From contig NC_088775.1 of the NCBI RefSeq assembly GCF_954871325.1, forward strand, positions 6,983,561-7,047,560: a stretch of DNA of 64,000 nt. The letters run 5' to 3'. Each line of letters opens with the position of its first letter. Within the stretch, counting starts at the first letter, position 1. Both the position numbers and the translations under genes were made by a program. The notes beneath the pieces were generated by a model. The model was not told the origin of the DNA. It searched no databases and saw only the letters and a program-made list of their open reading frames with translations. This DNA is from Gordionus sp. m RMFG-2023 (lineage: Eukaryota; Nematomorpha; Gordioida; Chordodea; Parachordodidae). Of the stretch, positions 23,986 to 36,830 are shown in pieces.

Positions 23986-24689
23986 TAGGGGTGTACCGAT
24001 ACCACTTTTTGGAGGCCGATCCGATCCGATATTTCAGATATTAAATTGATATCGGCCGATAACCGATCCGATATCATATCTAATTTTGTATTCTGCAAAG
24101 ATACCGGTTTTAATTTTTAATATACTTTTTATTAGTACAACATCTATAATTTTACTATACCATAACATATGTCATTTAAATATATTATAATGGTCAGTTA
24201 TAGTTTATATTCAATTCAATTGCTATTATTTATATAATAAGTAATAACATTAATCTATTTACATAATTAGTAATAAAAAAATATATTATGAAATTTGAAA
24301 TTAATATTTAAAATTAATATATCGAAGATTTCTTTTTATATCAGAGATATGTCGGCGGTGATGGGGACTGTTAATATCACTAGCATCACTAAAAACAGAT
24401 ACTGAAGAGATTAATGAACACTTTTTTAAACAGAATGCGAAAAAAATAACTATATTGCAGAATGTTTATTAACTAATTATTTCTATTAAAAAAATTAAAC
24501 ATAAAAATGTATTTCGATTTTATTTATAAAAATAAATGGTTTTTTAGATATAACTTTTTTTAAATTTTGTTAAAAGCGCCATTTTATATCGGATCGGAAA
24601 ATTTTATAATATTTGCCGATAACCGATATTTTAAAATGAGCGAAATATCGGCCCGATCCGATCCGATATAAAATATCGGTACATCCCTA
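23986..24689 (-). mobile_element. hAT element, internally deleted, perfect 8-bp target duplication
   Basis: A 704 bp element bounded by CTTTTAAT on each side (23978-23985 and 24690-24697). Ends are TAGGGGTGTACCGATAC and its near complement ATCGGTACATCCCTA; GATCCGAT repeats lie just inside both ends. A minus-strand relic at about 24320-24415 reads VFSDASDINSPHHRR, like the C-terminal dimerisation region of hAT transposases (V-F-S-x-A-G-D-I). The rest of the transposase is gone, so this is a nonautonomous derivative. Confidence 0.85.
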
Positions 24690-24697
24690 CTTTTAAT

Positions 24698-25631
24698 CAT
24701 TCGTGAAAGTTAGTTGATTTTTTTTAAAAATAGAAAATATTGATATTTTTATGATATTGATTCAAAGATAGATGGTAAATAAAAATCGATACAAATATCG
24801 AATCAATATCAGATCGGGATTTAGAAATATCGGATTGGATCGGTGAATTTATGAATCGGCACAGATATCAATTTTTAATTTTTTAAAATTGAGGATTTTG
24901 GGAATTTTAAAATTTAGGTAAAACTGGGAATTTAAAGAAAAAAAATAGTCTCCAGCAAATGGGGATAACCTAATCATCATGATTTAATGTTTATCAGTTT
25001 TAACTACTAAAAATTTCTGGCCCTATAAATGTATATAATTTTTCAATTAAAATATTTCCAGTTTTTCTAGAAATTTAACATATTCCTAGTCTTAATGTTT
25101 TCCAAAGCATTATAAATTCCCTTGAGCAGTGACTTTACCACCCCCTACCCAATCACTGACAATTTTATGCCTTTTAAAGGGGTTACCCCTTTAAATTTTA
25201 CCCCCTTAGCAAAAAAAGGAAACCCAAATCAAAGCCACACCCTAACCCTTACAAATTTTATCTGAGATAGCCTCTTCATACACACCCCCTCCAATTTCAA
25301 TGACAATCTTGCATTAAAATACTGCAATATAAGTTATTGATCTGCTTTAAGCAGTTTGACCTAAATTTTTATCATTGGGCCTGACTCAGTCTGATATTGA
25401 ACAAATTTTTTTTTAATTTGCCCTGAAAAGCCTGGCCCAAAATAAAATATTTGTTCATCCATCCCAACTCAAAATTATTTAAATCAGAGACCTGCAGAGG
25501 CACCATTTATATGGTCTGGCCAGGATATTTTTAATTTACATAGCTAATAATGATTTTAAATAAATGGCCCGTGAATGTATCTGATATAAAAATTAATCAT
25601 ATTTCTATATTTTTAAAATGAAAATAATAGA
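24698..25631. other. non-coding DNA with transposon-end relics
   Basis: 24720-24880 has further ATATCGGATTGGATCGG-like strings, probably a second decayed hAT end. GCCTGGCCC and CAGAGACCTGCAGAGG lie at 25430-25500. No gene recognised. Confidence 0.4.
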
Positions 25632-28000
25632 ATTTTTGGGCATGACTAAAATACGCGCCCCCGAAAACTACGTGCCCCCTATCAAGAAGCTTAAATTAAA
25701 TTATATTAATATAAAATCGTATTTAGCTTGATAAGATAAGTCAGAAAATGTTTTTTTTTGATTTAAAAAAAAAATTGTACCATAGTAAAATTTAAAAAAA
25801 TTAATTTTTTACATCATTAAAATACGCGCCCCCTATTAAAGAAGCTTAATTTATAAAAAATGAACGTAGAATCATATAGAGCTTATTAAAAGGTGTAAAA
25901 AAATGTTAATATCATATTTTAAAACTTTTTATAACCTAGTGGGCTTTTGAAAAAACAAATTTTTTTTTGACTAAACTACGCGCCCCCTATCAAAGAAGCT
26001 TATTTCATAAAAAAATTATAAACATAATCCTATTAAGCTCATTAAGAGGAATCAAAAAATGTTAATATTCAATTTATAAATAATTTATAACTTATTGAGA
26101 TTTGGGAAAAATACTTAATTTCTTCTTTTTTTGACTAAACTACGCGCCCACGTTAAATATAAATTATTTTTAAAAAATGAATACAGAATCATGTATAACT
26201 TTTTCAGGAGATTCAGAAAATGGTATTATTTATTTTTTTTTAAAAATATTTTTATTATCAAAAAAATTTTTTTTTGACTAAACTACGAGCCCTTACGCGC
26301 CCTAAGAAGTTTATTTCAAAAAAATTAAAGCATAATCCTATTAAGCTCATTAAGAGGAATCAAAAAATGTTAATATTCAATTTATAAATAATATAACTTA
26401 TTGAGATTTGGAAAAAATACTTTCTTCTTCTTTTTTTGACTAAACTACGCACCCACGTTAAATATAAATTATTTTAAAAAAATGAAAACAGAATCATGTA
26501 TAACTTTTTCAGGAGATTCAGAAAATGGTATTATTTATTTTTTTTAAAAAAATATTTTTATTATCAAAAAAATTTTTTTTTGACTAAACTACGAGCCCTT
26601 ACGCGCCCTAAGAAGCTTATTTCAAAAAAATTAAAGCATGATCCTATTAAGCTCATTAAGAGGAATAAAAAAATGTTAATATTAAATTTATAAATAATTT
26701 ATAACTTATTGAGATTTGGAAAAAACACTTAATTTCTTCTTTTTTTGATTAAACTACGCGCCCCCGTTAAATATATAAATAATACCATTTTATGATTCTG
26801 TATTCATTTTTTAAAAATAAAATAATGTATATTTAACGGGGGCTCGTAGTTTAGTCAAAAAAAGAAGAAATTAAATATTTTATTCCAAATCTCAATAAGT
26901 TATAAATTATTTATAAACTTAATATTAACATTTTTTGATAATGAGCTTAATAGGATTATGCTTTAATTTTTTATGAAATAAACTTCTTTGATAGGGGGAG
27001 CGTAGGGGCGCTTAGTTTAGTCCAAAAAATTTTTTTTAATAATAAAAATATTTTTAAAAAAAATAAATAATACCATTTTCTGAATCACCTTGAAAAGTTA
27101 TACATGATTCTGTATTCATTTTTTAAAAATAATGTATATTTAACGGGGGCGCGTAGTTTAGTCAAAAAAAGAAGAAATTAAGTGTTTTTTCCAAATCTTA
27201 ATAAGTTATAAATTATTTAAAAACTGAATATTAACATTTTTTGATTCCTCTTAATGAGCTTAATAGGATTATGCTATAATTTTTTATGAAATAAGCTTCT
27301 TTGATAGGGGGCGCGAAGTTTAGTCAAAAAAAAATTTGTTTTTTCAAAAGCTCACTAGGTTATAAAAAGTTTTAAAATATGATATTAACATTTTTTTACA
27401 ACTTTTAATAAGCTCTATATGATTCTACGTTCATTTTTATAAATTAGGCTTCTTTAATAGGGGGCGCGTATTTTAATGATGTAAAAAAATTAATTTTTTT
27501 AAATTTTACTATGTTAACATTCTTTTTCAAATAAAAAAAAAACATTTTCTGACTTATCTTATCAAGCTAAATACGATTCTATATTAATATAATTTAATTA
27601 AGCTTCTTTCATAGGGGGCGCGTAGTTTTTGGGGGCATATATTTTAGTCATGCCCAAAATATAAAGTGTTTTTTCAAAATCTCAATAAGTTATAAATAAT
27701 TTATAAACTTAGTATTATCATTTTTTGGTTTCTTTTAATAAGTTATATATGATTCTGCATTCATTTTTTATATATCTTATTTGATAGGGGGCACATGTTT
27801 AATCATGTAAAAAAATATTTTTTTAAAAATTTTACTATGTTGCCATTTTTTTTTAAATAAAAAAAACATTTTTGTACTCATCTTATGAAGCTAAATACGA
27901 TTCTGTAATAATATAATTTAAATAAAGTTTCTTTGATAGGGTGTGCATAGGAGCGCATAGTTTTTGGGGGCACATATTTCAGTCATGCCCAAATTTTTGA
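25632..28000. repeat. 2.4 kb palindromic array built on a GC-rich motif
   Basis: The outer ends are inverted: TTTTTGGGCATGACTAAAAT at the left and GTCATGCCCAAATTT at the right. Inside, the motif ACTAAACTACGCGCCCCC (often followed by TATCAAAGAAGCTTA or GTTAAATATAAATTA) occurs about 8 times on + up to ~26770. It then occurs about 8 times as its complement GGGGGCGCGTAGTTTAGT from ~26843 on, spaced about 136-175 bp. The arms mirror each other around ~26790. Within the left arm a ~305 bp unit is tandemly duplicated (26130-26430, 26435-26745), and the right arm has an extra partial unit at 27680-27990. No coding frame is convincing. It resembles a complex foldback element. Confidence 0.8.
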
Positions 28001-31000
28001 TCATTCCACAAACAAATAAAAAAATCTTAACACCTTGTTTATTTTTGAAAATTTTTAAAATATATCCATTATTTAAAATTTTAAGCCCAACCAGGGTTAA
28101 TCCAATTTTTTTAGAAAAAATAGGCCTTATTTTTCAAATTAATCTTTGAAAAAAATCATATATTAGGGCATTATTATTGAAAATAAATGTTAAAGTCCTG
28201 CTGATTCATATTTTTTACCCTATTCTGGCTTAATTAAATTTATATACAAGCCCTATTGGCTCATTTTAAATATTTAAGTCAAACCTAGCTGAAATATTTT
28301 GACTAGGCCTAGTCAAAAAATTTTAAAATTTTAACAAAATAAAAACTTACAGATTTGTTCTAATTTATATTTTTATTATTTTAATAAAAGATTTTAAAAA
28401 AAATTTCAATTTATTGTTTAAAAATTTACAACTTTAAGCCCAGCCTGAATTTTAAAATTTTAGGCTTTGAGCTCAGCCCAAATTTATTTAATTTTAAGCC
28501 CAGCCCTGCCCAACCTAATCAGTCTAACAGAAATAATAAATCTTTTTTAAAAAAAATAAATAATAAAGTTTAGATTTTAGTTAGAATAGAACTTTCTTGT
28601 ATATTTTACATTTCGAAACAGATAAATGAATAAATATAAATTAAGTTTAACTTAATTATTTATAAGTGCATTATAATTGTATGAAGGCCAATTAATATGT
28701 GTGTAAATAAATTTATCAGAAATTACGATATTTGAAAAAATGTGCACACCAGTGCCCCACCCTTCAGGTAAAAATTATTGGGCACTGGCTAGAATATATA
28801 ATGTTACAATATAGCAAATATTATGATATATTAAAAATAGAATATATGAATAAATTAACTTATTTCATGAACAAAAGATTACCCAAAATTGCACTGGAAT
28901 TAAATGAATGAATTCATATTATAGAATAAGTTTTTAAATGATTCTCTTTAAAAAGTTCATGCTAAACATTAACTGGACGATATATTTTGTTTTTGGTTCA
29001 AATAAATTCCATGCGATAGGACTGAAACAAATAATTCTACATATTATTCAATTTTATTTGTAAATAATAAATAATGTTGATCTAATTTAGGATCGATTAA
29101 AATCTATAATCACATTGTATAAAAATATTGAGGTAATTTTAAACACATTTTTGTGTTTACGCGCAATGCATGATATATATAAAATTTGTATTTTAAAACA
29201 TATGATTTTTTTATATTTGTTTTAAAGTATACCTATTTATCGTCGGTCAACATATAAAAATTTAATAAGAGACCCATTTTTATATATATTAAGATTTCTT
29301 TCATCTTTCCTTAAAAAGGTTTCAATTTATATTGATGAAAAAACAATAATTTCAACCTAAAATTTGGAAAAAAGAGAACCATATATAAATATAAATAAAT
29401 ATAATATTTTTAATGAACTCTCCAAGGTTTTTAGGGACTCCTCGACAACACTGATTTAGATCGAACACTAAAGTTACTAGTGATTTTTCAGTTAAGGTAT
29501 GTTAAATTTATTTTGTTATATTTATATAAGTCTAATATTTCAAAAAACTAATAAAATCCATATTAACAGGGGTATATGGCGGGGGGTGCTAAGGAGGGCT
29601 AAGTCCCTTCCATTAATTTATATTGATTTTAATATCCTTTCCAAATTTTGAGGAGGATCGGAGCCTTCTGTCCCTACCAAAAAGATTTGATTTATTTTTA
29701 AAGTGTTAAATTTTTATTTCCTATTTTCTTTATTATTATTATAAAAATTAATAGTCAAAATTTTTTTCACATTTTTTTTATAGTCAGAAAATAGAGTAGA
29801 AAATTTTATTTTTCAATATTTTTATTTTTATATAAATTTTATAGCCTCGCCTCTTCTGCTTTGTTAAAAGTACAGAAGGTTCACTATCAAGCATTGGTGA
29901 TAAATAATTGCATTTTAGCAGGTTTTGAGTGAACTCTAAGAAGGCTGACCGCAATTATAAAGCAAAAACTATTATCTTAGCCTCGTCCGATTAATAAACT
30001 TAAAGTATAGCTCAATTTTGATAAAAATATGCTTTTGCCTCAAGGCTTAGCATATTTTTTTGACAGTTAGACTTAGGAATGAGCCGATTTAATAAAAATG
30101 GCAAGAAATGAACATGATTTATCAAAATCTTTTAAATAAATAGGAATTTTAATTTTAAATTTACTTTGAAAGTATAATAAATTGGGTATTTAGGGTGTCA
30201 TTTTGCCAATGAAATATTTTAGATCGACTAATATTTAAAAAATAATAAATCCTTGGAACCTATACCAATAATAAATATTATATATATTGTGTCATATGGC
30301 AGAAAATTCGTGGAAGTAAACCCTTTCCAAAATCAAACACTACTCCAATCGCGACCTACAACCGCTATATTTACCCGCCCATTATGCTATAACAACCCCC
30401 TGATACAAATTTTAAATCTTATAATGAACCATTATTAATATCTTCTATACTATTCAAAAATCCAAACTTGTAAGATAAAAAAAAATAGATCAATTTATAA
30501 TTTTCTAAAAAAATACACCCACTCCCGTTTAATAGATAACTTTAACACTTCGACAATATATAGATGAAAGCATTCTAATGACAAATTTAAAAAATTCCTT
30601 AACTCTGTGGAAACTATCCTGCAGTATATTGCAGAGTATGAAAGATGATTTCATCTTATTATTTGGATCATGGATAATCAAGTCAGCGTGTTGTGTTTAA
30701 ATTTAAAAAAAATTATTAGACAATTTGTATCATGGCTATTAGTGAAGAATATAAATAGATTTGTGAATATTTTTAAAATAAAGGTAAAATTTTGCCAAGA
30801 TTTTGTGTTGAGGGTTTATAAGGTTTACTAAATAAATTTTAAAAAAATTGCCAATTTTGCTAAGATTTATGAAATAAATTGGAAAAAAGAGAAAAAAAAC
30901 AGCGATTTGCTAAGGTTTATAAAATATTATTATGTCATTTATAAAAATGTATATATCGAGGAAAGAGGTCTGAAAGCTATATAAATTAATTATTTGTTTT

Positions 31001-31696
31001 AAAAAAACAGGAATGTCAATTCCGATTATATAAAGTGAGTTACTAATATTTCTGTTAAAATAAAGAGTATGAAATTATTCAATAGTTTAGTGAATGTACC
31101 CGTGAAATATAAAGCACAATTTGGAGTCATTTACCAAAATCTTGGTTTAATTTATCAATTTATACAAACTTGAGGTTGTGAGCCATTTATAGTTATACAA
31201 AGAAAAAACGAAAAGAAATTGTTAGTTAGAGATAATAAATTAAAAATAATAGAAACGACAGTTGTATGGTAGTTGAAAAAAAATTTCCAAAATTAAGAAA
31301 ATGATCCTTGCATTTATATATTATGCGTTCTAACTCGATTTCATTAATTTCAATCATAAATTAATTTTTTCTTTAATAAAATAAAAATTTGATTTTGCAC
31401 CCACCTAAAGTCTTGTTTCATATTTGCGATAAATAAAAGTATTAAATTTAGAAGAAAAGCGGTAATATAATTAAAACCTATATTTGTAGAATAAATTAAG
31501 AATTGACATTAACACCATGCTCCCTCCTCCTCCTCATCCATTTAATTCAATAACTCAAAATTAATATAAATAATTATCTTTATTCCACAATTTAAAATAA
31601 AATATAAATAAATAAATTATGACTAGATAAAAAAAAATTTCTATTTAATATTTTATAATAGTAAAAGGTTTATCTACTACATTATAAACAAATTGA
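28001..31696. other. AT-rich non-coding DNA
   Basis: 28070-28520 carries repeated AAGCCCAGCC-like strings in the vicinity of the palindromic array. A short inverted pair CCAGTGCCC/GGGCACTGG lies at 28750-28795. A frame at 30253-30438 (+) has coding-like wording (GRKFVEVNPFQNQTLLQSRP) but no recognised family or splice context. A possible very decayed family A MITE lies near 29985-30090. Confidence 0.4.
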
Positions 31697-33179
31697 CAGA
31701 TTTGGGCAGTACCGCGAATACTTGTATCTAAGATACAAAATCCTTTTTATCTTTTTTTAATAAGATTCTAGCATCTGTATCTAAGATCCTTTAATCTGAA
31801 ATGAATCTTGTATCATTTTCTTGTTAAAAGATACAAATACAGATTTTTTTTAAATATTAATGTTTAAAATTTTACATATCACAGTTTATATTTTATTTTC
31901 TTAGAGAATCTTGTATTATTCCTTATTTTTTTTCGCCATATTTTAAATATGATTACAATCAAAATTAGCTGGAAAATTTGCAAGGTGGATAAAAAATAAC
32001 ATTACCAAAACTAAATAAGTTAAGATTATATTTTATATATAAATGTTCCTCGATAGAATATCATTACCAATTTTATTTAATATAAAATAATATGTAAAAT
32101 GATTAACACTCATGGTAGTGAAGAATAAGATAGTGATATTTAAATGGAAATAAGTTCCCGTTAATCAAATTCCAATCTTAAAATTTTATATGGAAATTTT
32201 TTTAAAAATAAAAGTTAAAGAAGACAATGAACAGGCTAGATGTAAAACCTTTATATACAAAAAATAATAAAGGTTTAAACAATTATCTATGTATAGTTAA
32301 AAGGGGCATCTTAAAAATTTAAGTTTACAATATTTCTACCTTTATTAAAAGTTGCCCAAAATGGTATGGGCAAAAAATTTTAGAAAATATTTTCCTATGA
32401 TTTAAATATAATGAGACTTTTTTGACATCACTATCACATCCATATTTTAAGAACTTATGGATTGAGTCAGATAATAAAAAAAAATATTTTCAAAATATAA
32501 TAATAAAAGAAGCCATAAATATAGTAGCAACCAATAGATTTAACATCTAATAAAGAATATGTTGATTATTTTTCTTTTGGTGAAACAAATGTTGCTGAGA
32601 TAATACAAATAACATTGAACTGGAAGTTTAAATTATATTAAAGGAAGTCGAAATGCATTATAAATGCTTAATTATTATCCTTCCATTAAGGAAATTTTTT
32701 ATAAATATAATACTGCAATACCTATATCAGCTCAATTGAAAGGTTATTTAGTTTTGGCACATTATTAAGTACGCCAAAAGGACAAAGGACTAATGATAAA
32801 TTATTTGAAAAATTTGATTATTTTATAAATAATGAATCTATTTTAAATACTCTTTTGCAAATAAATATTTCTACTCCCCTTAAAAATACTAGTCTCCCTT
32901 CCGTAATGGTCTATTATATTAGTATGATTATTATAAATAACTCATCATTAAACATTTTATTTATTGTATTATTGTAAATATTCATTATTATTTTATGAGT
33001 CTTCACAAATAAACAATAAAAACTTTTTTTACAAACTATTCTAATTTAATTGATAATGATAATTTAAAAGCATCTTGCATTTAAGATACTCTAATTAGGC
33101 AAAAGATACAAGTATCTTTTATTAGTATCTGTATCTAAGATTCATTTTTAGCAAAGAATCTGTATCTGTCCCAACTTTG
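31697..33179 (+). mobile_element. hAT element with perfect 8-bp target duplication, decayed transposase
   Basis: A 1,483 bp element bounded by CAAATTGA on both sides (31689-31696 and 33180-33187). Ends CAGATTTGGGCAGTACC and, on the complement of the right end, CAAAGTTGGGACAGATAC. Several GTATCT/AGATAC repeats lie subterminally at both ends. A plus-strand transposase relic spans about 32400-32860. It includes HPYFKNLWIESDNKKK (like the L-x-P-x-F-K region), then KYNTAIPISAQ and STPKGQRTNDKLFEKF, which align with the C-terminal dimerisation domain (Y-N-T-x-x-P-x-S-A ... L-F-E-K-L). Stops and shifts make it nonfunctional. Confidence 0.8.
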
Positions 33180-33879
33180 CAAATTGATGATGCATTAAAT
33201 TTTAATTTCCCTCCAAAAAATCGAATAAATGGGTTAAGTAAAATTAAAATGTTAGTAAAAAGCAAATTGAATAGTTATTTTCAGAGGAGTTGTTTAAGCA
33301 GCATCTACATGAGCGGGAGGGGTAGAAACAGTTTGCATCCTATTTTTTTGAAGGGGTAGGGGGCAAGCTGCTTTAATGGGGGTAGGATAACCTTTTTTTG
33401 GGGGTTATCTATTAAATTTTGAGATGAAATAAGACAAAGTTTATTGCTGTAAAATTTATTACTTTTATTATAGTATTATTATAATACAATTCATCGACCA
33501 AATCTATATATTGCAAACAATCATACACATTGTTTTCCAAATAAACTATCCTTTTAAATATAATTTAAAAGGTTTAGATATTTCAGCAAGCTCATAATGC
33601 CATAATAATTAATTCATTGTAAATAATGGCGGTTTTAATTAAATTTATTATCTAAAAAATAAATTCTTTATATTAACAAAATATCGATAGTTGGTAGTAG
33701 AGATTGATTAATTTAAGTTATCCTTTATAAATTATTTGAAAAGAGTATCAATAAATAAATAGGTGAAAATAATGATGAAGAGACATCGCCGCCGAAGGCG
33801 CCGGGGATTTTTTAGGGAGGTATGCAAAGGTTATTGAAGGAGGTTTGCCTCCAGTAAAAATCCTGTCATGTAGACGCTG
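33180..33879. other. AT-rich non-coding DNA
   Basis: No gene recognised. A G-rich patch lies at 33310-33400. Confidence 0.5.
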
Positions 33880-35225
33880 TGTTTAAGTATCTAGGTACAA
33901 AAACTTTATATCTGTATCTATATAAACCTTCATAAAAAGTAATTTATGTGTCTGAGTTTATTTCATTATAAAAACAAACTCGACAAATTATTTTACGCAA
34001 TGGATCACAAAAACATGATAAATTATAAATTATATTTAATATTTACGTCAATTTAAATTTTTTTTTAAATATTATAATTTTTTAGATGATCAATATTACA
34101 AGTGTCGTGATTGTGAGGCAACAGAAGAAATAAACAACCCATATCGGCCACTTCAATTAATTATTTCTTTCAATTTATAAGCCAATTTAAAAATAATCCA
34201 TATAAAGCCAACGAATTATCTGAAGATAAATGTGACACAAAAAAATACCCTTAATTTCATTCTGCATTACTTCAATCAACATGCAAAACTTAGGGTAAAT
34301 ACTAAATAAATATTTACGATTGTATTATTTATATTCTTATAATAGATAATAGAATAATTCTTTTAATAAATATAAAAATGCAGAGGGGATCAGCGATCTA
34401 TTTATTATCAAAAAACTTATTGTTATTTATGTAAAAAGACTTCGAAACATAACCCAAACTCTATGAGATTTTCTAGTAAATAAAGATGGTAAAAGATTTT
34501 TTAGATAGCGAATTTTATTTAATAAATCATTTGGTATTTAAACTGAATAATATAATATTCATTCAATATATATTAAAAATAACAAGCAATCAATTAAGTT
34601 TATATATTTTATCTCTATTATAAGTAAACAATTGATTACACTTGTATAGTATTAGTAAGTGATTGAAGCTATTATTATATACATTTCATTTAAACGATAT
34701 AATAACTAATTTTGTCTATGGCATTGAGCCATATTCATTTATTGATTATCCCTTCTTCATTGAAATAATCAATATGGGGACAATATATAAAAATAAAAAT
34801 ATCATTGCAACGATGCTTAATCCTTATTTCAAACTTGATTAAATTTGGCTTCAAATTACAGAATAGTTAAAGAATAAAGAGAATTAATGTAGAGATTAGT
34901 TGATGAACCATTAAAAAAGATTATCCCAAATAGTTGTTATTTATATAATATAATATAACTTCGCTCTCAGGTGCCTCGGTAGAAAGAGTTTAGTGTGGCT
35001 AAGAATGAGAATCTTCTATTACTAAAATCTAATAACTATAATTTATCGTTAAGTTATATATTTGCTTAAAATTTTAGCTCACTTCAAAATTTAATTTTAA
35101 TAATATAAACATATATTTATGCATTATGCACAGCACAGCATACTTGTAATTTTATAAAAATAAATCTTGAGAAAATCTTACCAATAGCTAGATACATTTG
35201 TAATTTTTTGGACTTAGACTGCGCA
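33880..35225 (+). mobile_element. second, older hAT element (strongly decayed)
   Basis: The approximate ends TGTTTAAGTATCTAGGTAC at the left and, complementing the right, CAGTCTAAGTCCAAAAA are similar but no target duplication is convincing. Plus-strand relics: a Cys-x2-Cys patch YYKCRDCEA at ~34095, ATMLNPYFK at ~34805-34840 (the L-x-P-x-F-K motif) and SGASVERV at ~34970, corresponding to the S-A-P-V-E-R-x-F-S motif of hAT dimerisation domains. Many stops. Subterminal GTATCT strings suggest kinship to the element at 31697-33179. Confidence 0.6.
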
Positions 35226-35945
35226 ACTGTATTAGATCTAGATATATGTTAACAATTCTGGTTTTCTTTAAATAACTAAATTAATCATTTCAATCAATTA
35301 ATGGAAAAATGAAAGTTAAAAGGTTTATATAACATTACCCTTAAATTATGTAAATAAGGTTTTCAACTAGATAAAATATTTTAATTTAATTCGCCTTATC
35401 TTGTTGATTATCCTCCTGTATTAATATAAATGGCATGGCCACCAGAAGATATATTAATATGCACATGTTTAGTATATTTTGAAAATCAATATAAAATAAA
35501 TGTAACTAAATAACAATATAATAATTTAACATTTTCCTGAAATCCCAAAGCGGGGGAATGGGGGGGAGTGGGGGTGGGGAAGGGATGACAAAAATTGTTT
35601 TAACTTTTAAATTGAGAGTTATACCCCTTTAGGATAAGACTAATAGTAAAAATCAATGTCATGCTGCATTTAATCTTGTCATTTTATTTTATACTAAATT
35701 TGTAAAATATATTTGAATATTAGTTAGAACTTCATATTTTTTCCTAACCACTTCAAAGTTAATAAATGAATCTTCTTTCTCTAACATGATAAATCCATTT
35801 ATATCATCTTTTCCTACTTTCCGAGAAATAATGGTTTATTAAACACTTATTTTTTTTCTTGATGTTTTTACGCATTATTTTAATTTTGATGAAACCCAAT
35901 TACGAGACGAAAGGCAAAAAGGAACTTTTTTTCTTTTTAAATAAT
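35226..35945. other. AT-rich non-coding DNA
   Basis: No gene recognised. A G-rich patch lies at 35550-35585. Confidence 0.5.
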
Positions 35946-36822
35946 CAGAGTTGTTAGCGCTTCTTTTTAAAAGTAGCTAGCTCTCGCTCCAAGTAATCGA
36001 GCGCCACTCCATAACCACTTTTTTGATTTTCATTTTTTTTAGAAGGTATGCGAAACAAAATCATATTTTTTATCAAAAAAAGTAACAAATTTTCTAAATT
36101 AGAATCTAAAAAACATCCATGCTTCTCCCCTATGACCTGTTTTGCAATACTAAATAAGCGCTCCGTAGGAGCATTAGAGGGAAGCGGGGTATTGTATTTT
36201 ATAAAGATATTTTTTAATTCAGGTATAAAAAGGAAGGTTGAACAAATAATAAGAAATTTAAAATAAATATTAAAATATATTTAAAAAAGCATCATATGTA
36301 ACAACCCAGGCTCAACTATAATGAATTGCCCAAAAATAATTATAACCATTTAAAAAAAATTATTCCAAATTAAAAAAAAACGTAGTTATCGTTTTTTATT
36401 TAAAAGAAAGGTTTTTTATTTTTAAATAATTTTTAGGATTGAAGCTGCTCACTTTTGAAAATGAAATACTTTTACTTAAACACAAAAGGCATTTTGCTCT
36501 TAAATTTGTTTGATCATTTGGATCAACATCTTTTAGAAGTTTAAAATACTTTTTGTATGATGGAAATTGAAATTCGATTTCTTCTTCTATGATCTCTAAA
36601 TCCATAATATCGAAAACTATTTTTATTGAATTTTAATTTACAAACATTATTAATATTTAAAAAATAATTTAATTTATACCTTAAATTTAAAGGAGCGGCA
36701 GCCCTAAAAGGAGTTAGCCCTCTCCTTAATTTTAAAAAGGAAGGGCGCTCCATATGTTTTTGAAAAATTTCAGCAGCGCTTCAGGAGCGCCGCTCCTCTA
36801 GCTCCTTTCCTTAACAACTCTG
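35946..36822 (-). mobile_element. hAT element collapsed to BED finger plus C-terminus, perfect target duplication
   Basis: An 877 bp element bounded by TAAATAAT on each side (35938-35945, 36823-36830). Ends CAGAGTTGTTAGCGC and, complementing the right end, CAGAGTTGTTAAGGAAAGG; GGAGCG/CGCTCC repeats lie subterminally. Minus-strand frame 36396-36605 starts at ATG 36605 and encodes a BED-type finger: YFKLLKDVDPNDQTNLRAKC, C-x2-C, then SSFN and a HL-to-YL change where the His ligand would be. After ~190 bp the relic TPLPSNAPTERLFSIAKQVI continues with FLDSNLENLLLFL, a clear hAT C-terminal dimerisation domain, at about 36045-36205. The catalytic core between them is missing. Confidence 0.88.
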
Positions 36823-36830
36823 TAAATAAT

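Noticed and set aside
26496-26693. 65-codon Lys/Arg/Phe-rich frame
   Set aside because: Lies wholly inside the palindromic array and is not kept open in the other units.
25632-28000. CRISPR-like array of a repeated GC-rich motif
   Set aside because: Repeats are imperfect, spacers are themselves repeated, orientation flips at the centre, and the DNA is eukaryotic.
30253-30438. 61-codon frame with GRKFVEVNPF
   Set aside because: Somewhat coding-like, but no family, splice sites or neighbours support it; noted only in the intergenic entry.
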